Of a stretch of 13,660 nt of DNA, positions 1 through 7,666 are shown in pieces. A model generated the notes under the pieces. That model worked only from the letters and a program-made list of their open reading frames with translations. It had not been told where the DNA came from and did not search any database. The stretch's first letter is position 1. The number at the start of each line of letters is the position of its first letter. The position numbers and the translations under genes were made by a program. This DNA comes from Christensenella sp. UBA3770 (GTDB lineage Bacteria; Bacillota; Clostridia; Christensenellales; CAG-1252), in assembly GCA_002371075.1 (NCBI GenBank), contig DFFS01000076.1, positions 1 through 13,660 on the forward strand. The letters run 5' to 3'.

Positions 1-430
1 CGTGGGCGTTTCGTAACGGCATACGGAAGCCGACCCACCTTTCGTGGAGACCTGCAATGGTGGTCGATTCTGGGCACTGTGCAGGATTAAACCTGTAATG
101 CGGTATCAAGCTGTGTGCAGCGTAGCCTGCCTTGAGTGAAATAGGCGGATTGGGAACCACACCGTTTGCGCCGGCAGGCGCAGACCGGTGATTGCCCATG
201 AAACTTAAATTGCAAAAGAGGATAAGTCGTGTGTGGTCTGTTAAGGAAATCTTCTAGACTGTTTTCGGTAGCGTAAGGATTATAGTGCGACCTTAGTGGT
301 GATTCAGTTGCGTGTGGGGCGACCCCCGACTTGCGGATCAAAAGGAAACTGCGCGTTCGGCGACGGCGCGTTTCGCAAGGGGAAATCCTACTGGACCTAT
401 GGCGCAAGGTTTACTTACATTGCCACCACC
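1..430 (+). ncRNA. ole: OLE RNA, 3' portion (5' end lies outside the window)
   Basis: This stretch has no convincing gene but many possible helices. GTGGG 2-6 pairs with CCCAC 34-38 and encloses a hairpin CGTT/AACG (7-10/15-18) and GGC/GCC (18-20/29-31). CCTGCA 51-56 pairs with TGCAGG 80-85, and GCTG 110-113 with CAGC 118-121. CACCG 160-164 pairs with CGGTG 186-190 around a perfect hairpin TGCGCC/GGCGCA (167-172/177-182). TAAGG 274-278 pairs with CCTTA 291-295, and GGGG 316-319 with CCCC 323-326. The call rests mainly on position: OLE RNA, about 600 nt in known cases, lies directly upstream of oapA and then dxs, tlyA, argR and recN, which is the order seen here. OLE forms a membrane-bound ribonucleoprotein with OapA and is linked to responses to alcohol, cold and magnesium stress. 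I could not align it to the family model. The 3' end is set just before the oapA ribosome binding site. Confidence 0.82.
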
Positions 431-451
431 GATCAATAAGGAGCAAGCGAC

Positions 452-1090
452 GTGGACGCAGACAATAAAGTGCCTCTTCCTGAGGAAGAACACAAAGATC
501 ATCCGAAACACAAGGGGCAAAAACGCAATTTATGGCCGTTAAAAGTGACGATCATCACGCTCGTCCTTTCGGCTTTTTTTAGTTTTTCCACGGAGATCGT
601 CTCAACCAAAAGCAACCTTGTCGTTGCGCTGCTCATTTGCATCCTGCTTGTTTTGATCAGCATCATTTTTGATGGGATCGGCGTTGCGGCAACCAATTGC
701 GACATCAAGCCGCTCACCGCTATGGCTGCAAAAAGGATCCCCGGCAGCCGCATTGCCATTCGTCTCGTGCAAAACTCCGAAAAGGTCAGCAGCATCTGTT
801 GCGACGTGATCGGTGACATTTGCGGCGTCGTTTCCGGCGCATGCTCGGCGGCAATCGTGCTTCGTATCGTGCAGTATTCCGGTGCGGATTCGCATAAACT
901 CTTGATCTCGATCATCGCAAGCGCCTTGATCGCGGCGCTTACCGTTGGGGGAAAAGCCATCGAAAAAGCCATTGCGATAAAGAACTCGAAAGACTTGATC
1001 ATGCTTACGGCAAGGTTCCTTGCCTTTTTCAGTAAAGAGGAAAGAAAGGAGAGAAAACATGCTTATAAAAAAGATAAGCGCACCCGCTGA
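452..1090 (+). CDS. oapA: OLE RNA-associated membrane protein OapA
   Basis: A 212-residue integral membrane protein. The start is GTG, chosen because TAAGGAG (437-443) lies 8 bases upstream and no ATG fits. Four hydrophobic segments are visible at about residues 30-50, 55-77, 120-140 and 149-168. The N-terminal 29 residues are highly charged and the C-terminal tail is strongly basic (rich in K and R). Residues 118-122 read DVIGD, a DxxxD motif; in OapA of Bacillus halodurans a conserved DxxxD motif is needed for function. Known OapA binds OLE RNA and holds it at the membrane. Here it lies directly behind the structured RNA and overlaps dxs by 32 bases, so the three are probably co-transcribed. 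Some databases label relatives as CorB-like Mg/Co transporters; that transport role is unproven. Identification is by topology, motif and context, not by a database search. Confidence 0.85.
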   Translation: MDADNKVPLPEEEHKDHPKHKGQKRNLWPLKVTIITLVLSAFFSFSTEIVSTKSNLVVALLICILLVLISIIFDGIGVAATNCDIKPLTAMAAKRIPGSRIAIRLVQNSEKVSSICCDVIGDICGVVSGACSAAIVLRIVQYSGADSHKLLISIIASALIAALTVGGKAIEKAIAIKNSKDLIMLTARFLAFFSKEERKERKHAYKKDKRTR

Positions 1091-2762
1091 GGTAAAGAAG
1101 CTTTCTCTTTCCGCTCTTAAAGAGCTTTCCGAGGAAGTGCGTCAAAGGATCATTGAAGTTACGTTGCAAAACGGCGGGCACATCGGCGCTTCTCTTGGCG
1201 CTGTTGAGCTGATCGTCGCTTTGTTAAAGGTCTTTGACGTCGAAAAGGACAAGATCGTTTTTGACGTCGGACATCAAGCCTATGCTTATAAGATATTGAC
1301 AGGGCGCAACGACGCGTTTGATACGTTGCGTACGTTCCGCGGAATCAGCGGCTTTCCGATGCCGTCCGAGAGCAAATACGACGCTTTTATCGGTGGTCAT
1401 GCGGGTAACGCTATCTCGGCGGCGTGCGGCTTTTGCAAGGCGCGTTCTCTGTCAGGAGACGATTATCGTGTGATCTCCGTTGTCGGCGACGGTGTTATGG
1501 TCAACGGCGAGACCGCGGAAGGGCTCAACCTCGTTTCTTCTTGCGGAAAACAAATCATCGTGATCAACGACAACACGTATTCTATCTCTTCGGGGGTGGG
1601 CAGCGTGCCGGAGTTCCTTTCGGATCTGCGTTCAAAGCCTTATGACGGTAGTGTAAAAAGCAAAAAAGAAAGCCCGTTTTCAATGTATGAGATCGATTAT
1701 ATCGGTCCGGTTGACGGACATGACGTCAAGGCTCTCATCGAGGCGTTGGAACGTGCAAATGCGCTTGATCGCTCCGTGATCGTTCACGTCGTAACCAACA
1801 AAGGAAAGGGCTATGCCCTTGCGGAGCAAAACCCATTGAAAATGCACGGGATTTCCCCTAAAGGGGAAAGAAGCGGCGAGGGCTTTGGCGTCGTCTTTGG
1901 CGAGGAGCTCATCAAATTGCGTGAAAAAGACGACAAGATCGTTGCGGTAGCGGCTGCAATGGCGATCGGTACGGGACTCAGTCGTTTTGTTGAAAAGTAC
2001 CCCGACAGTTTTGTTGACGTGGGCATTGCGGAAAGTACGGCGATGACGGTCGCCGCAGCGCTGGCGCGTGCCGGGTTTAAGCCGTACGTGGCAATCTATT
2101 CAACGTTCTTACATCGGGCGTACGACCAGCTGCTTTACGACGTAGGGATGGACAATTTGGACGTGACGGTGATGCTTGATCGATCCGGTATCGTGGGGGA
2201 AGACGGCGAAACGCATCAGGGCATTTACGATCTTTCCGTTTTGGCGTCCGTCCCCGACGTAAAAATTGCCTCCCCGGCAACCTTTGACGAGCTACGCTTG
2301 ATGATGGCTTGGTCAAGCCGCAATCGTGGGGTAAAAGTCATTCGCTATCCGAAGAGTGGTATGAGGGTTAATGTTCCGACGGACGACGATTTCCCCCGTT
2401 GGAAAGTGCTTTCGGAGGGCAAAGACGGCTATTTGATCACGCACGGCGCTGCAATGATCGGCGAAGCAATGGGCGTCAAAGAAATGCTTGCAAAAAAAGG
2501 CAAGGATCTTGGCGTGATCAACGCGCGTTTTATTGCTCCCATTGATAAGAAATTGATCGAATCTTTAAGCGGAGCGCTATACGTGATGGAGGACGTCGTT
2601 TTTGCGGGCTCATTATCCGAACGTTTGCTTGCCATGGGCTGCAAATTGCGTGCTTTTACGTTGCCCAACGGCTACGTTACGTTTGGCAAACCCTCCGTTC
2701 TTCGCAAACACTACGGCATTGATACGGAAACCGTTTCGGAGGCGATCCTCAATGAGACTTGA
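1059..2762 (+). CDS. dxs: 1-deoxy-D-xylulose-5-phosphate synthase (short, diverged)
   Basis: Condenses pyruvate with glyceraldehyde 3-phosphate using thiamine diphosphate; first step of the MEP isoprenoid pathway and a source of thiamine and pyridoxal precursors. The protein has 567 residues, shorter than the usual ~620. Visible marks are GHQAY (71-75), the thiamine diphosphate site GDG 143-145 to NDN 170-172, YIGPVDGHD (214-222), KGKGY (248-252), the catalytic-site Glu325 in DVGIAE, STFLHRAYDQ (348-357), Asp374-Arg375 and THQG (385-388). Several usually fixed motifs differ: GGHAGNAIS replaces GHSSTSIS, GDGVMVNGETAE replaces GDGAMTGGMAFE, and the His of AEQHA is Thr. The start at ATG 1059 is preferred over a TTG at 1020 because AAAGGAG (1045-1051) lies 7 bases before it. 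It overlaps oapA by 32 bases and tlyA by 11. The product is cytoplasmic. Confidence 0.93.
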   Translation: MLIKKISAPAEVKKLSLSALKELSEEVRQRIIEVTLQNGGHIGASLGAVELIVALLKVFDVEKDKIVFDVGHQAYAYKILTGRNDAFDTLRTFRGISGFPMPSESKYDAFIGGHAGNAISAACGFCKARSLSGDDYRVISVVGDGVMVNGETAEGLNLVSSCGKQIIVINDNTYSISSGVGSVPEFLSDLRSKPYDGSVKSKKESPFSMYEIDYIGPVDGHDVKALIEALERANALDRSVIVHVVTNKGKGYALAEQNPLKMHGISPKGERSGEGFGVVFGEELIKLREKDDKIVAVAAAMAIGTGLSRFVEKYPDSFVDVGIAESTAMTVAAALARAGFKPYVAIYSTFLHRAYDQLLYDVGMDNLDVTVMLDRSGIVGEDGETHQGIYDLSVLASVPDVKIASPATFDELRLMMAWSSRNRGVKVIRYPKSGMRVNVPTDDDFPRWKVLSEGKDGYLITHGAAMIGEAMGVKEMLAKKGKDLGVINARFIAPIDKKLIESLSGALYVMEDVVFAGSLSERLLAMGCKLRAFTLPNGYVTFGKPSVLRKHYGIDTETVSEAILNET

Positions 2763-3465
2763 TCTTTTTGTTTCGGAAAAACTCGGCGTTTCTCGTACGC
2801 GCGCGCAGAATTTGATCAAAACAGGCGGCGTGAAGGTAAAAGGCGTCGTAATGGATAAACCCGCGGCGGAAATTGCCCCGGACGAAGAGATTGAGATCCA
2901 AGATACTTTAAAATATGCGTCATTGGGCGGGCTCAAGATCGAAAACGCTTTGGAAAAATTCAAGATCGATCTCGTCGGTAAGAGTTGTTTGGATATCGGC
3001 GCCGCAAACGGCGGTTTTACCGATTGTATGTTAAAAAAGGGTGCAAGCGACGTGTGCGCTGTGGACCTTACGATCGCGTTTCCCGATCAATTACAAAAAG
3101 ACCCGCGCGTAAAGTGCTTTGATAAAACCAACGTTAAGGACTTAAACAAGATTTTTGAAAAAGAGACCTTTGATTTTGTTTCCGTCGATCTGAGTTTTAT
3201 TTCGCTTTGCTCCTTGTTTGAGGTTTTCTATCCACTTTTGAAAAAAGATGGGGTGCTTTTGACGCTGTTTAAGCCGCAGTTTGAGGTCGGGCGTAAGGCA
3301 TTGCCGAAAAGCGGCGTTGTGCACGATAAAAAAGCCATTGAAAAAGCCTTTTCTCTTGTAAAGACCTCCGCGGAGGGCGTTGGTTTCCGTTATTTGGAAA
3401 GTTGTCCCGTGCCGGACGTTTTTCCGGATAAAAATCCCGAAAGAACGGTTTTGTTTATAAAATAA
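2752..3465 (+). CDS. tlyA: TlyA family rRNA 2'-O-methyltransferase (S4 plus FtsJ-like domain)
   Basis: A 237-residue protein with an N-terminal S4 RNA-binding domain (about residues 1-60, opening MRLDLFVSEK) and a Rossmann methyltransferase domain. The S-adenosylmethionine loop is LDIGAANGGFTD (80-91). Further family marks are DLSFIS (146-151) and KPQFEVG (174-180), with a C-terminal Glu in the PERTVLF segment. TlyA proteins 2'-O-methylate 16S and/or 23S rRNA; in Bacillus the gene in this place is yqxC. The usual SRGG before the methyltransferase domain reads SLGG here, and the protein is about 30 residues shorter than common TlyA. The ATG overlaps the end of dxs by 11 bases and follows CGGAGG (2737-2742), so translation is probably coupled. 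It is the last gene of the OLE-oapA-dxs unit. Confidence 0.93.
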   Translation: MRLDLFVSEKLGVSRTRAQNLIKTGGVKVKGVVMDKPAAEIAPDEEIEIQDTLKYASLGGLKIENALEKFKIDLVGKSCLDIGAANGGFTDCMLKKGASDVCAVDLTIAFPDQLQKDPRVKCFDKTNVKDLNKIFEKETFDFVSVDLSFISLCSLFEVFYPLLKKDGVLLTLFKPQFEVGRKALPKSGVVHDKKAIEKAFSLVKTSAEGVGFRYLESCPVPDVFPDKNPERTVLFIK

Positions 3466-3500
3466 AATTATCCAATAAATACATGATATTTTTTATTTTT
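3459..3500 (+). terminator. Weak AT-only inverted repeat after tlyA
   Basis: AAAATAAAA (3459-3467) can pair with TTTTATTTT (3491-3499) across a 23-base loop, and the second arm is followed by only one more T. With only A-T pairs and a large loop this is a poor intrinsic terminator. It is listed because nothing better ends the tlyA unit before the nadK promoter. Confidence 0.2.
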
Positions 3501-3504
3501 CCTG

Positions 3505-3526
3505 CATAAAATCCTTGTATTTTATG
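3505..3526. promoter_or_regulatory. Inverted repeat over the nadK -35 region, possible operator
   Basis: CATAAAAT (3505-3512) and ATTTTATG (3519-3526) are perfect inverted repeats of 8 bases with a 6-base spacer. They flank and overlap the -35 hexamer of the nadK promoter (3515-3520). A repressor bound here would block RNA polymerase. The regulator is unknown; ArgR, encoded by the next gene, is one candidate. Confidence 0.35.
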
Positions 3527-3543
3527 AATATTTGTTTTATAAT
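3515..3543 (+). promoter_or_regulatory. Housekeeping promoter for nadK-argR-recN
   Basis: TTGTAT (3515-3520) and a consensus TATAAT (3538-3543) are separated by 17 bases, fitting the SigA class. The predicted start of transcription, about 7 bases after the -10, falls at or beside the nadK ATG at 3550. No ribosome binding site lies upstream, so the mRNA is probably leaderless. Confidence 0.65.
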
Positions 3544-3549
3544 TTCATT

Positions 3550-4332
3550 ATGAACTTTTGTCTTGTTATAAATAAAACAAAGCCGCTTGCCGAGGAGTTC
3601 TCCAAAGATTTCATCTTGGAGTTATCCCGTCGCTCTTTTGATTATTACCTTTTTGACGGTGAGATCAAGAAAGGGACGGACTTTGTCGTCGTCTTCGGCG
3701 GTGACGGCACGATCTTAAAACTTGTCAGAAGCGTTCGCGTGTCGGTTCCCATTTTGGGCATCAACTGCGGGAAAATGGGCTTTCTTGCCGAGTCGGGCAA
3801 AACCGCCGCGGAATACGTTGATGAACTTGTCAAAAAGAGTTTTAACATTGATAAGCGCTACTTCTTGGAGATCAAGTGTCAAGGCGAAACTTTCTATGCT
3901 TTGAACGAGGTCGTCATCGGGCGTGCCGATACGATCAATTTGATGGACGTTTCCATAGACGCTGACGGCGGCGCGTTGGATCACTACCGCGCGGATGGTG
4001 TGATCGTTTCCACGCCGACCGGCTCCACGGCGTATTCGCTTTCGGCGGGTGGCCCCGTCCTTAGCCCCAAGGTTCCTGCGTTTATCGTGACGCCCATTTG
4101 TCCGCACAGCTTGCAATCCAAGGCGATTGTGCTTCCCAATGAGGAATTCGTCGAAATTTCCGCATCTACGTCGGGGAAATGCGTCGTCGTGGTGGACGGC
4201 GTAAGCGTTTTGACCGTTGACAAAACAGTTAACGTGACGGTTACGGGGAGCGATGAGGGCGTTTCATTCGTTCGTATGGACAAAGGCAGTTTTTATTCGA
4301 TCATGCTGAGCAAATTTGCAAAAGGAAAATAA
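3550..4332 (+). CDS. nadK: NAD kinase
   Basis: Phosphorylates NAD to NADP using ATP or polyphosphate; cytoplasmic. The 260-residue protein has the family's GGDGT (50-54) with its catalytic Asp, NCGKMGFLAE (72-81), the NE pair (119-120) and the long signature DGVIVSTPTGSTAYSLSAGGP (149-169). The usual GxNxGxLGFL reads GINCGKMGFL here. ATG 3550 is preferred over a TTG at 3532, which would add six residues and sits upstream of the predicted transcription start. There is no Shine-Dalgarno sequence; the -10 element ends 6 bases before the ATG. It is followed after 3 bases by argR. Placement between tlyA and argR is usual in clostridia. Confidence 0.95.
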   Translation: MNFCLVINKTKPLAEEFSKDFILELSRRSFDYYLFDGEIKKGTDFVVVFGGDGTILKLVRSVRVSVPILGINCGKMGFLAESGKTAAEYVDELVKKSFNIDKRYFLEIKCQGETFYALNEVVIGRADTINLMDVSIDADGGALDHYRADGVIVSTPTGSTAYSLSAGGPVLSPKVPAFIVTPICPHSLQSKAIVLPNEEFVEISASTSGKCVVVVDGVSVLTVDKTVNVTVTGSDEGVSFVRMDKGSFYSIMLSKFAKGK

Positions 4333-4335
4333 GAT

Positions 4336-4803
4336 ATGGCTTGCGACAACAGAAGATTGCGTATTTTGGAATTGATCAAAAAGTTTAACGTGGGGAAGCA
4401 GGAGCAACTTGTTGATCTGTTAAACGCTGAGGGCTTTAACGTCACGCAAGCGACGGTTTCCCGCGATATCAATGAGCTTGGGCTGAAAAAAGTCAAAGAA
4501 AACGGCGCGTTCCGATACGTTCAGACCGCGCGTGATTACGACTCCGGCGAGGATAAGACGGCTGCCATTTTCAGGCAAACCGTAAATTCCGTTGTAGCTT
4601 GCGGCAATTTGATCATCATAAAGACGCTTGCGGGCAGCGCAAACGCGGTCTGCGCCATCATTGACAGTTTTGAGCTTGAGGGTGTTTTCGGTTCAATTGC
4701 GGGCGATGATTGCATCTTTGTCGCCGCCGACAGCTCCGTTGTCAATAAGATCGCGGATAAATTCTCATCCTATTTGTCCGGCGATCTATCCTCTCGTAAG
4801 TAA
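4336..4803 (+). CDS. argR: Arginine repressor ArgR/AhrC
   Basis: A 155-residue arginine-responsive regulator that controls arginine biosynthesis and breakdown; it works as a hexamer. The N-terminal winged helix (about 1-70) carries the DNA-contacting segment TQATVSRDINELGL (37-50, with Ser42-Arg43). The C-terminal domain (about 80-150) carries AGSANAV (99-105) and GSIAGDDCIFV (119-129), where the two Asp bind arginine. An AAAGGA (4321-4326) lies 9 bases before the ATG. It sits 3 bases after nadK and 1 base before recN, so the three form one operon. Autoregulation through the nadK promoter is possible but not shown. Confidence 0.95.
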   Translation: MACDNRRLRILELIKKFNVGKQEQLVDLLNAEGFNVTQATVSRDINELGLKKVKENGAFRYVQTARDYDSGEDKTAAIFRQTVNSVVACGNLIIIKTLAGSANAVCAIIDSFELEGVFGSIAGDDCIFVAADSSVVNKIADKFSSYLSGDLSSRK

Positions 4804-4804
4804 A

Positions 4805-6499
4805 ATGATCCTTCAATTGCACATCAAAAATATCGCCCTGATCGAGGATAGTACCATCGATTTCGGTCGTAATCTAAACGTGTTAAGCGGTGAGACGGGC
4901 GCAGGAAAGTCCATTATCATCGATTCTTTGGGTTTTGCACTTGGTGCAAGGGCGGATAAAAGTCTCATTCGTCACGGTGCGTCCGTGGCAAGTGTGGAAG
5001 CGGTTTTTGATTTGTCCGATTCTCCCATAACAAAAGGTAAAATGGCGGAAATGGGCTATGAAGAGGATGATACTTTGATCCTTTTCCGTTCTATGACCGA
5101 AAATCGCAGTGAAGTAAGGATCAACGGGCGTCCTGCGGCGCTTTCTATGTTAAAAGAGCTTGGCGCAACGCTTGTCGACATTCTCGGACAGCACGAAAAC
5201 CAATCTCTTTTAAACGTTTCGTCACATATTGAACTTTTGGATAAATACGGCGAAACGGACATTGATCCTCTTAAAAAAGAGGTCAATTCTCTATATCATC
5301 AGTATAAAGATACCGAAAAAATGCTTTCCGCGTATGGCGACGAAGGCGAGCGTGCGCGCCGTGCAGACGTTTTGAAATATCAAATCGAAGAAATCATCGC
5401 AGCTGAACTCAAAGAAGGCGAAGAGGAAGAGCTAATTGCTCAGCGTGAGCGTTTTCGTAACTCGGAAAAGATCTTGGATTCCGTTGGCGCATCCGCTTTT
5501 ACCCTAAAAGGGGACGATGCTTTTAGTGTGCAGGGCGCAATTTCGGCGGCAATGAGCGCTTTAAGACCGGCTTCCGGCTATGACGCACGTCTGGAGGAGC
5601 TTTATAACCGCTTAGATTCCGCATACGTGGAGATTGGGGATATAACCGATGAGTTGCAGTCCTATTTGGATGGCTTTGATTTTGACGGCGCCACCGCCGA
5701 CCGAGTGGAAAGGCGTGTGGATTTGATCCGCTCGATGAAACGAAAATACGGCGGGTCGGTTGAAGAGGTGCTTGCCAATCTTGAAAAATATCAAAAAGAA
5801 TATGATGAACTGTCTGAGGCGGATGACGTAATAAAGGATCTTACCGCTCAAAAAGCAGTTTTATACGATAAATTGATCAAAAGATCCTCCGATTTAAGCA
5901 AAATGCGCCGTTCTGCGGCGCGCAAGCTAAAGACGGAACTGGAAACGGAGCTTGCGCAACTTGGAATGAAAGGCAGTGTGTTTGAGGTCGATTTCCATTC
6001 AGGGGAAGATGCTCTCGGAGAAAACGGCTTTGATCGCGTGGAATTTTTGATTTCACCCAATCCGGGTGAGCCCGTCAGAAACCTTTCCAAAATCATCTCC
6101 GGCGGCGAGATGTCGCGTTTTATGCTTGCGATGAAAGTGATCACTTCAAGACTGGACGGGATCCAAACTCTTGTGTTTGACGAAGTCGACGCGGGGATCA
6201 GCGGCAAGATCGGAGAGGTCGTTGCGGAGAAACTGGCGCTTGTTTCCGCAGACAGGCAAGTGATTGCAATCACACATTTGCCGCAGGTTGCAGCGATGAG
6301 TGACGTTCATTTCTTGATTGAAAAGAACGTAACCAACGGCACAACGAGGACGTCTTTGTTGCCATTAGATGAATCGGGTGTTGTCGGTGAGGTGGAGCGT
6401 TTGGCTGCCGGTGCAGGGGCATACGGTACTCTTCATGCTCGTGAGCTCAGAAATATTGCCCTTGAGAAAAAGGCAAAAATTCGTTCCATAAATAGGTGA
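4805..6499 (+). CDS. recN: DNA repair protein RecN
   Basis: An SMC-like ATPase that acts early at DNA double-strand breaks. The 564-residue length is normal for the family. Walker A is GETGAGKS (29-36). A long helical, charge-rich middle (about 160-400) fits the coiled-coil arms. The ABC signature ISGGEMSR lies near residue 435 and Walker B, LVFDEVDAGISG, near 455. ATG 4805 is one base after the argR stop. An upstream in-frame start at 4628 would run through argR and adds no homologous sequence, so it is rejected. The ribosome binding site is weak, which suggests translation coupled to argR. recN next to argR and spoIVB is the standard Firmicutes order. Confidence 0.96.
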   Translation: MILQLHIKNIALIEDSTIDFGRNLNVLSGETGAGKSIIIDSLGFALGARADKSLIRHGASVASVEAVFDLSDSPITKGKMAEMGYEEDDTLILFRSMTENRSEVRINGRPAALSMLKELGATLVDILGQHENQSLLNVSSHIELLDKYGETDIDPLKKEVNSLYHQYKDTEKMLSAYGDEGERARRADVLKYQIEEIIAAELKEGEEEELIAQRERFRNSEKILDSVGASAFTLKGDDAFSVQGAISAAMSALRPASGYDARLEELYNRLDSAYVEIGDITDELQSYLDGFDFDGATADRVERRVDLIRSMKRKYGGSVEEVLANLEKYQKEYDELSEADDVIKDLTAQKAVLYDKLIKRSSDLSKMRRSAARKLKTELETELAQLGMKGSVFEVDFHSGEDALGENGFDRVEFLISPNPGEPVRNLSKIISGGEMSRFMLAMKVITSRLDGIQTLVFDEVDAGISGKIGEVVAEKLALVSADRQVIAITHLPQVAAMSDVHFLIEKNVTNGTTRTSLLPLDESGVVGEVERLAAGAGAYGTLHARELRNIALEKKAKIRSINR

Positions 6500-6589
6500 A
6501 TTGTTCTAAAATAATACGATTTTCATAATATTATTCTAAAAACAACCGTAAATCATAATAAATTTCAAGTATTTTCCAACACAAAAGCC

Positions 6590-6618
6590 GTGTAATCTTT
6601 TGTCCTTTGCAAATGATA
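6590..6618 (+). promoter_or_regulatory. Possible SigG-type promoter for spoIVB
   Basis: GTGTA (6590-6594) and AATGATA (6612-6618) with a 17-base spacer match the Bacillus SigG pattern GHATR-N17/18-CATWHTA at 9 of 12 positions. Known spoIVB genes are forespore genes read by SigF/SigG. The match is imperfect. The predicted transcript would begin about 10 bases before the start codon, near the ribosome binding site. Confidence 0.35.
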
Positions 6619-6635
6619 AGCAATGAGGTGGCAAA

Positions 6636-7655
6636 ATGAAAAACAAGGTAATATGCCTATGCTTATGCGCTTTTGCAATAGCATTGTTTCTAATGCCGGC
6701 GTCTGCCATGACAGTGGCGACCGCGGAACAAAGCGTGTATCTCGGGGGAATGCCCATCGGGATAGGGCTTGCGGAAGACGGTTTGATCGTTACGGGGTTT
6801 GTTGATGTCATCACCGATGAGGGGGCAGTTTGTCCTTCTCGCGGTACTGAGATTTTGACGGGTGACCTCGTGGTTGCCGTAAACCAAGTTCCCATCATGA
6901 GCGCGGCGGACTTTGCTTCCGTTATGCAACGGGCGGAGGGTGACGTTACCTTGACCGTGAGAAGGGGTGAGCGTGAGCTTTCTTTCACGCTTACTCCTGC
7001 CACCGATAGCCTTACGGGACTGAAAAAGATCGGATTAACTCTCAAAAACGGGATCAATGGGATCGGGACGTTGACTTTTGTATTGCCTGATAGCCAAAAA
7101 TACGGCTCATTGGGGCATGGGATCATTGATGCCGATACGGGAAAGCCGTTTTTGTGTGATTCCGGCTCGATTTATCGTTGCGAGATCACCTCTTTTAAGC
7201 GCCCTGAAAGCGGAAAAGCGGGAGAATTGACGGGAAGATTTACCGACCGAACATCTCCGATAGGCACGATTACTCGTTGTAACGCATTTGGCGTTTACGG
7301 CGTTATGAAAAAAGAAGTTAATAACGAGCTCCAAAGCATACCCATTGCTTCCAGAAAACAAGTCAAAACGGGAAAAGCGTCGATTTATTCCACAATAAAC
7401 GGAGATAAGCCTAAGGCTTATGATATTGAGATCGTAAAAACTACCACGCAAAGAAAACCCGCGGAAAAAAGTATGTTGATACGTGTGACGGACGAGGAGC
7501 TTTTGCGTGAAACGGGAGGTATCTTGCAGGGAATGAGCGGAAGTCCCATCGTCCAAAACGGAAAGTTGATCGGTGCCGTTACGCACGTTTTGGTCAACGA
7601 TAGCACGCTTGGGTACGGCTTATATCTTGATTGGATGCTTGAAAACGTTGCATAA
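6636..7655 (+). CDS. spoIVB: SpoIVB sporulation serine protease (peptidase S55)
   Basis: A forespore-made protease that is exported to the intermembrane space and triggers pro-SigK processing in the mother cell. The 339-residue protein has an N-terminal signal/anchor (about 4-24), a PDZ-like region (about 35-115) and the S55 protease domain. Catalytic residues visible are His161 in SLGHGI and Ser301 in GMSGSP; an Asp near HVLVND (317-322) fits the third member. It is shorter than the ~425 residues of Bacillus SpoIVB, mainly before the PDZ part. GAGGTG (6625-6630) lies 5 bases before the ATG. It is a single-gene unit closed by the terminator at 7667-7691. Upstream, 6500-6589 is AT-rich with a weak inverted repeat (6511-6517/6530-6536) and no gene. 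Confidence 0.95.
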   Translation: MKNKVICLCLCAFAIALFLMPASAMTVATAEQSVYLGGMPIGIGLAEDGLIVTGFVDVITDEGAVCPSRGTEILTGDLVVAVNQVPIMSAADFASVMQRAEGDVTLTVRRGERELSFTLTPATDSLTGLKKIGLTLKNGINGIGTLTFVLPDSQKYGSLGHGIIDADTGKPFLCDSGSIYRCEITSFKRPESGKAGELTGRFTDRTSPIGTITRCNAFGVYGVMKKEVNNELQSIPIASRKQVKTGKASIYSTINGDKPKAYDIEIVKTTTQRKPAEKSMLIRVTDEELLRETGGILQGMSGSPIVQNGKLIGAVTHVLVNDSTLGYGLYLDWMLENVA

Positions 7656-7666
7656 AGCGATTTAAA

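Noticed and set aside
1..450. tmRNA, RNase P RNA, 6S RNA or a riboswitch in the opening region
   Set aside because: I see none of the conserved ends or cores of tmRNA or RNase P RNA, and the length and position before oapA/dxs fit OLE RNA better.
87..542. Open reading frames on both strands inside the opening region (87-407 minus, 312-542 plus)
   Set aside because: They lack ribosome binding sites and recognisable composition, and they fall on the RNA helices; the plus-strand one also overlaps the oapA start.
1020..1058. TTG start for dxs
   Set aside because: ATG 1059 has a strong ribosome binding site and the family alignment begins after it.
4628..4804. Upstream start giving recN 59 extra residues
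   Set aside because: The extension is a shadow of argR and lacks RecN-like sequence; MILQLHIKNIALIED is the normal N-terminus.
6511..6545. ArgR box or operator upstream of spoIVB (AT-rich inverted repeat and TTCTAAAA direct repeat)
   Set aside because: The match to known ArgR or Spo0A sites is poor and the region is AT-rich enough for such repeats by chance.
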